Shown here one piece after another: positions 1-6,278 of a stretch of 6,299 bases of DNA (positions are counted from its first letter, which is position 1; each line of letters begins with the position of its first letter). This DNA is from Crenothrix polyspora (GTDB lineage Bacteria > Pseudomonadota > Gammaproteobacteria > Methylococcales > Methylomonadaceae). The position numbers were made by a program, and so were the translations under genes. The notes under the pieces are model-generated. The model saw only the letters and a program-made list of their open reading frames with translations, was not told the origin of the DNA and made no database searches. The stretch is from NCBI GenBank assembly GCA_945903675.1, contig CAMDOP010000193.1:1-6299 (forward strand), read 5' to 3'.

Positions 1-129
1 GCCTTGTAATTTGATAATCCCATCTTTGCCATCAACAGCAGTAATAAAATCCAAACCATTTTCTGTTAAAAACTCACCCACTTGATCTCTTACAGTGCTT
101 GAGTCATCTACAACTAAAATCTTAGCCAT
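1..129 (-). CDS. CheY-like response regulator, N-terminal part (cut by window edge)
   Basis: Only the first 43 residues are inside the window. They begin MAKILVVDDSSTVRDQV, which is the first beta strand of a receiver domain followed by the acidic pair Asp8-Asp9 that binds Mg2+ in this family. The second strand is near ITAVDG. The phosphorylated Asp, expected near residue 52, lies beyond the edge, so activity cannot be confirmed and a C-terminal output domain cannot be excluded. The start is supported by a GGAG ribosome binding site at 139-142, 9 bases upstream of the ATG. The gene begins 25 bases after the stop of the receiver-CheX fusion and is the last visible gene of the operon. By inference it receives phosphate from the CheA-like kinase encoded upstream and is dephosphorylated by the two CheX-like proteins. 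The receiver identity is clear; the CheY-type role is inferred from the neighbours. Confidence 0.9.
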   Translation of the reverse strand, partial: MAKILVVDDSSTVRDQVGEFLTENGLDFITAVDGKDGIIKLQG

Positions 130-138
130 TTATTAATT

Positions 139-142
139 CTCC
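139..142 (-). promoter_or_regulatory. Ribosome binding site of the CheY-like gene
   Basis: The minus strand reads GGAG here, 9 bases before the ATG at 129. It is one of the better Shine-Dalgarno matches in the operon and fixes the start of the partial regulator gene. Confidence 0.6.
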
Positions 143-154
143 GTACTTATGTTA

Positions 155-1123
155 TTAAAATAATTCCAATTCACCTGAATCGATCAGGTCATCTACTGTT
201 GTTTGTATTTCTTCAAAGAGCTCTGGGGTAAAATCTAAGTTAAAAATGAACCATTGATATATAGAGCAAAATAAACCTGTTGCTTCATCCAGTAGCGTAT
301 ATTTGAAGCACAGTTGTGGGTTTTCAGAACCAAAGGATATATATTTGTTTTGATGATTAATAACCAAAGGAACTTGCGTGACTGAGCGATTAGCGCGGTC
401 AATATCTTCGTTAATAAAACGATTCTTGAAAGCTCCCCAAATCAGATTAGTCACTTCGCCTAATAAATTATTTAATTCTCTGAAAGGCGTCTGAGAATAT
501 TGTATGCCTACATCACTGACCACCAAGCTATCTAAAATAGACTCTTCAGTTTGTAGCATCATATAACCACGGCACCAATTACTTTCCAATGGAATTAAGC
601 TAAAAACTTCACCAAAGATAATGCGATCCCTAACGATGTAGGGGGCATTGGCCGTGACTATTTGTGCTTTAAATTGGCTTTGTAAAGACTGTACTGAGAT
701 TTCAGTAATACCTCGGATCAAGGCATTAGGGTAGACCACACTAAATATGTAATCTTCAATAAATTTATGCAATGGTGATAAGTCATCAATAGTATAGGTA
801 GCAACAAAACATCTAGCTGAATTTTCAGGTAATGCTTCAGCGAAAGTGGCGGCGTTTCTACGTAAAATAATCGGAAGTTCTGGTCTGGTTGCACGAATAG
901 AGCTTGCTAACTCTATGGTTTTTTCCAAGGTTCCTGCATAATCCTCGGCCATAAGAATTCCACCTAAATCTACATAAGAATTCAATGTTCTTAGTACATT
1001 ATTAGAATGAATTCTAAGGCCAATAAGACCATTTTCATCACAAAACTGTTTAATCTGGTCAAAATGCTCTACAGCGTTATCCAATATCAAAACTTTACTG
1101 ACTAAATTTGTATCGCTACTCAT
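155..1123 (-). CDS. Degenerate receiver domain fused to a CheX-like phosphatase domain
   Basis: A 322-residue soluble protein with two parts. Residues about 9-130 follow the receiver pattern (KVLILDN as strand 1, GGILMAED as strand 3, LPIILRR as strand 4), but the chemistry looks lost: the second acid is Asn16, the phospho-acceptor position reads Ala59 or Glu60, the usual Thr/Ser after strand 4 is Arg, and no Lys-Pro follows strand 5. Residues about 135-300 resemble the CheC/CheX/FliY phosphatase fold, with one ExxN motif (Glu223, Asn226 in GEVTN, then IWG) and a following VPLVI. In CheX these Glu and Asn residues act on phospho-CheY. The C terminus, VDDLIDSGELELF (310-322), resembles the CheY-binding tail of CheZ. 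A GGGAAG ribosome binding site sits 5 bases before the ATG, and the gene follows the 185-residue CheX-like gene by 39 bases. Phosphatase activity toward the adjacent CheY-like protein is inferred. Confidence 0.75.
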   Translation of the reverse strand: MSSDTNLVSKVLILDNAVEHFDQIKQFCDENGLIGLRIHSNNVLRTLNSYVDLGGILMAEDYAGTLEKTIELASSIRATRPELPIILRRNAATFAEALPENSARCFVATYTIDDLSPLHKFIEDYIFSVVYPNALIRGITEISVQSLQSQFKAQIVTANAPYIVRDRIIFGEVFSLIPLESNWCRGYMMLQTEESILDSLVVSDVGIQYSQTPFRELNNLLGEVTNLIWGAFKNRFINEDIDRANRSVTQVPLVINHQNKYISFGSENPQLCFKYTLLDEATGLFCSIYQWFIFNLDFTPELFEEIQTTVDDLIDSGELELF

Positions 1124-1162
1124 GTTTACTTCCCTTTCTTTAATATTATTGAATGAAATTTA

Positions 1163-1720
1163 TTATTGAAATAATTCTAGCTCACCGGTGCTTTCATCTG
1201 CCTTGGAGGTGTCCACAGCAAAATCGACATCGTCATAATTACAAATATACAGTGTTGCATGTAGCACTAAGTTCAGATTGATAGTAATCCGAAAATGTTT
1301 GATATAGCCAGACTCAAGGTCATATACAAAGTCTAAACAGGGTCTAGTGAGTACATAGGGAGTAGACATGCCTGAATAACTAAAATGCGCGTTTAAATTA
1401 CGATTCATAGCACCACAGGTCAAATTACAAAACTCTAAAATGCCATCAATAAACACATTGCTATTAGTGTGCTCATCATCTTCTATTGCATTGTTAGAAA
1501 AATATTTTGTAGTCGATTCGTTGCTGTCAAAATGTAGCAAGGTTAAGAATCGAAAACTAGAGGTAGTAATGGTTAGTACAGAAAATTCCGCTTCAGTAAT
1601 TTCTTTAGGGTCAGTGATAGGCTCTATTTCACAGCTATCGTTATAATAATCAGAAAAATTAGACATCACTGCCGATTTAAAAATATGATTAAAACTGCTT
1701 TGTGCTTGTTCGCTGATCAT
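1163..1720 (-). CDS. CheX-like chemotaxis phosphatase
   Basis: A 185-residue soluble protein with no signal peptide or membrane segment. The recognisable core is at residues about 90-130: an ExxN motif (Glu96, Asn99 in LEFCN), then CG and a GMSTPYVL stretch, matching the E-x-x-N plus later Pro arrangement of CheX/CheC phosphatases. There is a single ExxN motif, as in CheX, whereas CheC carries two. In the family these residues orient water for hydrolysis of phospho-Asp on CheY. The final residues STGELELFQ nearly repeat the end of the receiver-CheX fusion encoded next. The ATG overlaps the TGA of the MCP-like gene as ATGA (1717-1720), and no good ribosome binding site precedes it, so translation is probably coupled. 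It could also be a CheX-fold scaffold without activity, though both key residues are present. Confidence 0.75.
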   Translation of the reverse strand: MISEQAQSSFNHIFKSAVMSNFSDYYNDSCEIEPITDPKEITEAEFSVLTITTSSFRFLTLLHFDSNESTTKYFSNNAIEDDEHTNSNVFIDGILEFCNLTCGAMNRNLNAHFSYSGMSTPYVLTRPCLDFVYDLESGYIKHFRITINLNLVLHATLYICNYDDVDFAVDTSKADESTGELELFQ

Positions 1721-2685
1721 AAATTACTTAACGGGGCTAATTGGCTGTTTTTTAAATTTTTACTGGTGACATGAATGCCAATTAAAGCAGAGGTGATCAT
1801 TTTTCCACCTGCTTGGATATCCTGAAAAGTCGCTGTCGTGATGAGATCGTTTTTGTATAAATTCTTACTGTAGTCTCTTGCCAGTTCTTCTGAAACATTG
1901 GCAAGATGTCTAATTTCATGCGCTACGACTGCAAAGCCTCGTCCATTTTCACCTGCTCTGGCTGCCTCAATGGCAGCATTGACCGATAAAATGACAATAG
2001 TTCTTACGATACCGCTAAATCTGTCATTTTGCTCATGCATGGCGGTATTTTGAATCATCAGAGAATTCATATCCTCATGCCATCGTTCAAAGATATCGGC
2101 AAACTTAGTCATCTCTGCTATTTCATTAGAAAGACCATTAACTTTGTCTTTAAATTCACCACGCCTACTTAGAATCGCTTTTTTCAGTGCTTCAAATTCT
2201 GCATTATGGTGTTGTTGTGCCTGATAACTATCATTTAAAAGTTCGTCTTTTTCAGCCTTGAGTTGTGCTATTTGTTCTTTGAAAATTTCCAATTGAGCGT
2301 CTTTTTCGTCCAGTTCTTGCTCAAAAGTAGATTGCTTGACCATTGCTTCTGCTTTAAGCGCATCAAGTTCTTGCAGCTGAGCGACTGACGATCTTTTAAG
2401 TTGCTGGACGAGTTCCAAATTTTCTTGCTCTAGTTGTTCGAGACCTACTATTTTTTGCTGTAAAACGTCGTTACTATCCGTTAAATCTTGCTGTTTGTTG
2501 TCGCTATTAATCTCGGTTTCTAAAGGCTTATTATGTGCTTGCGCTAAACTTTCTGAGCTTAACGTAGTGTTATTTATAAGGTCTATGTTTGCTTGCAGAG
2601 CAGGTTCGAGGTCATTGACTTGTACTGTTATTACAGCCAGTTCTGATTTGACATTGCGCTGTTTGTATTTAGTAAAAAAATTCAA
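1717..2685 (-). CDS. Soluble MCP-like signalling protein with long coiled coil and altered tip
   Basis: A 322-residue cytoplasmic protein with no membrane segment, HAMP or ligand-binding domain. Residues about 70-200 are rich in Glu, Gln, Lys and Leu and look like a long coiled coil. Residues 234-262 carry the conserved receptor hairpin tip (VNAAIEAARAGE, then GRGFAVVAHEIRHLA) that contacts CheA and CheW in methyl-accepting chemotaxis proteins. Only about 60 residues follow the tip, so the returning helix is much shorter than in a normal receptor, and no C-terminal CheR/CheB-tethering peptide is seen. The strand before the tip departs from consensus: the usual QTN triplet reads TIV. The start is a TTG: an in-frame TGA lies 16 codons upstream, no ATG or GTG falls between, and the first internal ATG is codon 115. 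It follows the kinase gene by 174 bases and overlaps the next gene by 4. Membership of the MCP signalling-domain family is clear; its partner is unknown. Confidence 0.85.
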   Translation of the reverse strand: MNFFTKYKQRNVKSELAVITVQVNDLEPALQANIDLINNTTLSSESLAQAHNKPLETEINSDNKQQDLTDSNDVLQQKIVGLEQLEQENLELVQQLKRSSVAQLQELDALKAEAMVKQSTFEQELDEKDAQLEIFKEQIAQLKAEKDELLNDSYQAQQHHNAEFEALKKAILSRRGEFKDKVNGLSNEIAEMTKFADIFERWHEDMNSLMIQNTAMHEQNDRFSGIVRTIVILSVNAAIEAARAGENGRGFAVVAHEIRHLANVSEELARDYSKNLYKNDLITTATFQDIQAGGKMITSALIGIHVTSKNLKNSQLAPLSNL

Positions 2686-2693
2686 AGTCTTAG

Positions 2694-2698
2694 CTCTC
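2694..2698 (-). promoter_or_regulatory. Ribosome binding site supporting the TTG start
   Basis: The minus strand reads GAGAG, 8 bases before the TTG at 2685. The match is partial but the spacing is normal. Together with the upstream in-frame TGA and the lack of any ATG before codon 115, it favours TTG as the real start of the MCP-like gene. Confidence 0.4.
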
Positions 2699-2859
2699 GT
2701 TCTGTTGTCTGTAATGACACTGATTATTTTTCAAGTATCTGCGTTAAAAAACATTAGATATCAGATCATATCTTGCAAGTAAGGTAATTAATGTACATTG
2801 AGTCTTGACGATTCATTTCTATTATTTAGCCTAAACATTAGCTTATAACTATTAGAATC

Positions 2860-5559
2860 TTATGCCGCAGAAAGTAGGGTTTCATCAATATTTACAGCGT
2901 AATTAGCCGGTAGATAAACAGCGGTTTCAATGTTACGTTGCTCACTACCTTCTTTATCATCCGTAAATGTTATCTTAACGAAACCACCTTCTTTTCTGGC
3001 AAAACCGTCTACGGCATCCATGCCCACACCTCGGCCTGAAATGTCAGTTAATATGTCGGCAGTGGTAAAGCCTGGCATGAAAATCATGGCGGCCGTTTCT
3101 TCATCAGTTAGCACTTCATCGGCTCTGATCAGACCATTAGTTAAGGCTTTTTCACGAATTTTATTGAGTGATAGTCCAGCGCCATCATCTTTTATAGCTA
3201 GTTTGATATAGTCAGCTTCATAGTCTAAAGAAATGTCAATACGGCCCTGAGCAGGCTTGTTTTTAGCTAAACGTAGCTCTGGTATTTCTATGCCATGATC
3301 TAAACTATTTCTAAATAAGTGCGTAAAGATGTCATTAATGACACCGATATGAGCTACTTTTAAGTGCAGCTTAGTGTCGTGAATGATGACGTCAGGAGTT
3401 ACTATTTCTAAATTTTTAGCGATGGTCGGTAACGATTCAATAAGGGTAGCGAAGGTTTTATTGAGACTTTCTGTTCCTAAAGCTTTTAAAGTTTTATGGA
3501 TTTTGTTTTTTGAAGTGATTAAATCATGTATGTTGGAATGATCGGTTTGTTCGAGCAAGTGCATGGCATCAAGGATTTGTTGATAATCAACCATCAAAAG
3601 ATTTTGGATAGAGTTTTTATGGCCTTGTTTTTTTCTACCGAGCTTCATTTCATTAGTTTGGGCGTAACGCTCAATCATCTCACGCACATTAGCCAGATCT
3701 TCTAATAGGCTAGATTGATCCCAGGTTATGTCGGAATTAGGTTTTCGTAGCTCGTCATAAACCGATTCAGTGATGTGAACTTTATCCGTTAAATTCTTTA
3801 AGCCATAAGTTCTAGCATTACCTTTAATGGTATGCATATTTCTAAACATGGCGTTAATAGCATCTATACCACCATTGGGATTATCACGAATAATGTTTTC
3901 AATTTCTAATTTATAAGCGATAGAAGAGGACATGAATTGGTCAAATTTATCTTCAGTAACGCCTAAAATTTCACCAATGATCTCTAGTTCATATTTTTGT
4001 TCTAGAGATTGAGCGGTTAATTTACGTAGCTCAGTCACATCTCTGACGCAGAGTAGGATTTGTGAAACAACATCATCATCATTTACAACCGGCGCCCAAC
4101 GTAAATCAAGAATTTTCTTGTTGCCACTAGGCATGAGTTTTTCAATTTCATGTACCAACAATTGTTCGTTAAATTCAAAGTTCATCGCGTCTTCACCTAT
4201 GCAGGCTTCAGAGATAGCACTAATTTGTGCAATGGTATCGGCACCTAAATTAGTGTTCACAAACATGAGTTTCATTAAGTCTTGACCGGCAATGTCCTTG
4301 GTCTCAAGGATTCTTTCCAAATAGGCCGAATACTCTGGGCTGATTTTGTTTGCGCTATCAAAGCTCAACAAACCTTGGGGCATGTTTTTCAACATGGTTT
4401 GTATATCATTAATTTTTTGTTTGACGATTTCTGAACTGGTGCCTAGTTTTTCTACCATGAGATTGAAAGATTCAGCCATGCTGCCAATCTCATCTTTTTT
4501 GGAAGCATCAGCACGCAAGGATAAATCACTGGTATGTGAAATATCCGACATCGTGTCTTCCAATTTAGATATTCTGCCTAACAGCTTACGGCTACCACCG
4601 ATACTAACGACTATCTGTAAAGTGATTAATAACATACTGACGCCGGTGATAATAAAGGTCAGTTTTTCGTAGAATTCATATTCCTTGGTCAGTTGTGTTT
4701 CTATGATCAATAATTGCTCTTGCAAGCTTTGTATTTGCGCATTGACGTTTTCTCTGACTTTTATTTTACTTTGTGCAACACCGATAGCATTTTCTAAGTC
4801 TTGACTATAATGACGTGCCAAAAAAGGGATTTCGTTGAGTGATTCAGTGGCTTTATCTTCGGGAGCGACTTTTTCAGGTTCTGCACCAAAAGACATGACC
4901 TCAGAGACTTTTGCTGGTTTCATGATGCCCAGTAAAGGTAATTTTTTTATGTCCTCAGCAGCCTTGGTTAACTCTTCTAATGGCCTAGTAATATTGTCGG
5001 TAGACATTTGGGTGCGCGAACTGAAAAAGCTTTGTCTAGCTCTTGCTACGTTTATAAGAGAGGCTTGCGCTTCGCCGACCACTTTAAAATATTGTTGTCT
5101 TTTGGGTTCTGCAGCTTTTTGCGCTTCTTTAACGTAGGCTAATAATTTTTGCAAATGTGCAGACAGTTGCTTTTCATTATTGATCAACAGAGCTTGTGGG
5201 TCAGCCAATTTACCCGCGTTCATTAGATCTACTAACGTTTTTTCTTGTAAGTCATTAATGAGAGATAAGAACGGCGCTTTTAAGGATTCAGATAGATTTT
5301 CACGAGCTTCAACGTCAGTTTTAACTCCAGTCAGTGCTTGCTCTACTCTGCCAAGAATGGTCGCGTCTCCATTAAGCAAATAACCTAAAATAGGTTGACT
5401 GACTTCGGTAAAGAGTTTGTCTTTTTGTTGACCATAGAACTCAACGGTAGAAAAAGAAGTATTTAAGTGCTGTAACGACCAACTGACTGAGCCGATAAAA
5501 ACTAAAATATTAAGGGCAAATGTCAAACTGATGATCTTAGAGATTTGTTTAATAGTCAT
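2860..5559 (-). CDS. Membrane-bound CheA-like histidine kinase (sensor-HAMP-PAS-Hpt-ATPase), no CheW-like domain
   Basis: An 899-residue sensor kinase. Order of parts: membrane segment 1 (about 8-28); a mostly helical extracytoplasmic region (29-299) with a charged, Pro-containing stretch near 212-240; membrane segment 2 (300-321); HAMP linker (322-375, ending with DEIGSMAESFNLMVEKL); a PAS-like domain (about 385-510, from NMPQGLLSFD to VRDVTEL); an Hpt domain with phospho-acceptor His576 in MHTIKGNARTYGL; a helical linker; and a CheA-type ATPase (about 712-885). ATPase boxes are intact: N box HLFRNSLDHGIE, G1 DDGAG (791-795), the PGFTT stretch, and G2 SGRGVGMD. The protein ends about 15 residues after the ATPase, so the CheW-like P5 domain that couples CheA to receptors is absent. 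It should autophosphorylate His576 and pass phosphate to the CheY-like protein. It is the first gene of the operon; only a weak AAAGAA-like ribosome binding site precedes the ATG. Kinase identity is very secure; the stimulus is unknown. Confidence 0.93.
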   Translation of the reverse strand: MTIKQISKIISLTFALNILVFIGSVSWSLQHLNTSFSTVEFYGQQKDKLFTEVSQPILGYLLNGDATILGRVEQALTGVKTDVEARENLSESLKAPFLSLINDLQEKTLVDLMNAGKLADPQALLINNEKQLSAHLQKLLAYVKEAQKAAEPKRQQYFKVVGEAQASLINVARARQSFFSSRTQMSTDNITRPLEELTKAAEDIKKLPLLGIMKPAKVSEVMSFGAEPEKVAPEDKATESLNEIPFLARHYSQDLENAIGVAQSKIKVRENVNAQIQSLQEQLLIIETQLTKEYEFYEKLTFIITGVSMLLITLQIVVSIGGSRKLLGRISKLEDTMSDISHTSDLSLRADASKKDEIGSMAESFNLMVEKLGTSSEIVKQKINDIQTMLKNMPQGLLSFDSANKISPEYSAYLERILETKDIAGQDLMKLMFVNTNLGADTIAQISAISEACIGEDAMNFEFNEQLLVHEIEKLMPSGNKKILDLRWAPVVNDDDVVSQILLCVRDVTELRKLTAQSLEQKYELEIIGEILGVTEDKFDQFMSSSIAYKLEIENIIRDNPNGGIDAINAMFRNMHTIKGNARTYGLKNLTDKVHITESVYDELRKPNSDITWDQSSLLEDLANVREMIERYAQTNEMKLGRKKQGHKNSIQNLLMVDYQQILDAMHLLEQTDHSNIHDLITSKNKIHKTLKALGTESLNKTFATLIESLPTIAKNLEIVTPDVIIHDTKLHLKVAHIGVINDIFTHLFRNSLDHGIEIPELRLAKNKPAQGRIDISLDYEADYIKLAIKDDGAGLSLNKIREKALTNGLIRADEVLTDEETAAMIFMPGFTTADILTDISGRGVGMDAVDGFARKEGGFVKITFTDDKEGSEQRNIETAVYLPANYAVNIDETLLSAA

Positions 5560-5837
5560 TTGATTGATTTCTTTATTTATAGGTTGATATACAAAATTTA
5601 TTAGGTAAATTAAAACTATTAAATACTAATATTGTTAGCGACATAACATTTTAAATAATGGTCGATCTTTATTATCAGAGATTCAAACGCTACAAAACCA
5701 ATAAGGCTTTACTTGGTAGCTATTGCCATCTGAATCTAATGGTTTAAACCGAATAAGCTTCCAGTTGAATTTTATTAAAGTATTAACCTACGAAGTTACT
5801 TAGGATTTGTTACAGATTTATGACATACTTGAGTTAT

Positions 5838-5854
5838 GCGTTATTGATTAACGC
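5838..5854. repeat. Perfect 6-bp inverted repeat, 5-base loop
   Basis: GCGTTA, TTGAT, TAACGC. It could be a hairpin in RNA or a protein-binding site. No T-run follows on either strand, so it does not look like a terminator. Confidence 0.35.
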
Positions 5855-5874
5855 TGTTTAAATAAAATTATATA

Positions 5875-5897
5875 TGACTTAATTGACCTAAAAGTCA
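5875..5897. repeat. 6-bp inverted repeat, 11-base spacer
   Basis: TGACTT at 5875-5880 pairs with AAGTCA at 5892-5897. It is short and AT-rich; it may be an operator half-site pair or chance. Confidence 0.2.
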
Positions 5898-5948
5898 GGT
5901 AAAACAGGCTTGTAGATAATTTATATGCTTACTGCTTGAACCTAAAAG

Positions 5949-5988
5949 CAAAGACTGAGCTTAATAACCCGCTATGCTCTTGTCTTTG
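5949..5988. repeat. Interrupted 11-bp hairpin, possible weak terminator on the minus strand
   Basis: CAAAGAC (5949-5955) pairs with GTCTTTG (5982-5988), and inside it GAGC (5957-5960) pairs with GCTC (5976-5979), leaving a 15-base loop and a small internal bulge. Read on the minus strand it is followed by CTTTTAGG, a short T-run. It could therefore be a poor terminator of a gene once located to the right, now separated by the insertion sequence. No T-run follows on the plus strand. Confidence 0.3.
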
Positions 5989-6151
5989 AATAGAGGTATA
6001 ACTCAAGTTTATTTATTGGTGATTGTTCGCTGTTGCCATGTCAATAATTTTGTGGGTTGGTATTAGTTTGGGAACTCAGTCTATTTAAACTAAAGTGATT
6101 TCAACATTGGGTAGAATAGTGTTTGTATGAGTTGTTTTATAAGTAAACTTA

Positions 6152-6178
6152 CTTAGATTCAACTAATAAGTGCAATTC
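6152..6178 (+). repeat. Putative left terminal inverted repeat of the IS30-family element
   Basis: The sequence contains TAGATTCAA followed eight bases later by GTGCAA. The IS30 terminus as I recall it begins TGTAGATTCAATTGG and continues to GCAAC, so position and core agree. The matching right repeat is not visible, so this call rests on resemblance and on its distance from the transposase start. Confidence 0.45.
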
Positions 6179-6198
6179 ATTTTTAACAGGAAAGAAAG

Positions 6199-6278
6199 TG
6201 GTTAGCTGATATAGTTCAGGGCTTTTTCAATCCGACCAAAGACGAGGACGCTTATGAAAGGCTATAAACAGCTAACCA
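6199..6278 (+). promoter_or_regulatory. 10-bp inverted repeat bracketing the transposase start
   Basis: TGGTTAGCTG (6199-6208) is the exact reverse complement of CAGCTAACCA (6269-6278). The 60 bases between them contain the ribosome binding site and the ATG. In a transcript reading in from outside the element the arms could pair and enclose the start region, similar in principle to the protective hairpins known in IS10 and IS50. The pairing is seen in the sequence; the regulatory role is inferred. Confidence 0.4.
6244..6248 (+). promoter_or_regulatory. Ribosome binding site of the transposase
   Basis: GAGGA, 5 bases before the ATG at 6254. It is a strong match and supports the chosen start. 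Confidence 0.65.

Larger units (their letters stand above)
5827..6008. repeat. Segment bounded by 11-bp inverted repeats
   Basis: ACTTGAGTTAT at 5827-5837 is the exact reverse complement of ATAACTCAAGT at 5998-6008. The 182-bp segment between the outer ends contains three further inverted repeats and no ORF. This layout is reminiscent of a small non-autonomous element, but no flanking target duplication is evident, and an 11-bp match may arise by chance in AT-rich DNA. Confidence 0.25.
5560..6151. other. AT-rich intergenic region upstream of the operon
   Basis: No convincing protein or RNA gene is seen on either strand between the kinase start and the insertion sequence. The operon promoter should lie here on the minus strand. 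Weak -10-like hexamers occur (GATAAT, minus strand, near 5670-5680) but none has a good -35 at the right spacing, and no clear sigma-28 or sigma-54 site was found. The right part holds several inverted repeats (5827-6008, 5838-5854, 5875-5897, 5949-5988), listed separately. Confidence 0.6.

Noticed and set aside
1717..1720. 4-base overlap of the MCP-like and CheX-like genes as a possible frameshift or fusion point
   Set aside because: ATGA overlaps are a common coupling arrangement in operons, and both proteins have sensible ends, so a frameshift is not needed.
1440..5383. Plus-strand open frames inside the kinase, MCP-like and CheX-like genes (for example 1440-1646, 2495-2782, 2930-3211, 4346-4672, 4835-5137, 5180-5383)
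   Set aside because: They lie opposite well-supported minus-strand genes, and their proteins show no recognisable family. They are shadows of the real genes.
5658..5747. Short plus-strand ORF of 29 codons starting MVDLYYQRF
   Set aside because: No ribosome binding site, no recognisable family, and such an ORF is expected by chance in a region of this size.
5560..5760. Possible sigma-70, sigma-28 or sigma-54 promoter for the kinase
   Set aside because: Several AT-rich -10-like hexamers exist, but none has a convincing partner element at correct spacing, and no GCCGATAA or TGGCAC-N5-TTGC match was found. Reported only as part of the intergenic entry.
5886..5948. 9-bp direct repeat ACCTAAAAG at 5886-5894 and 5940-5948
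   Set aside because: Only two short AT-rich copies with no regular array; likely chance. Not a CRISPR.
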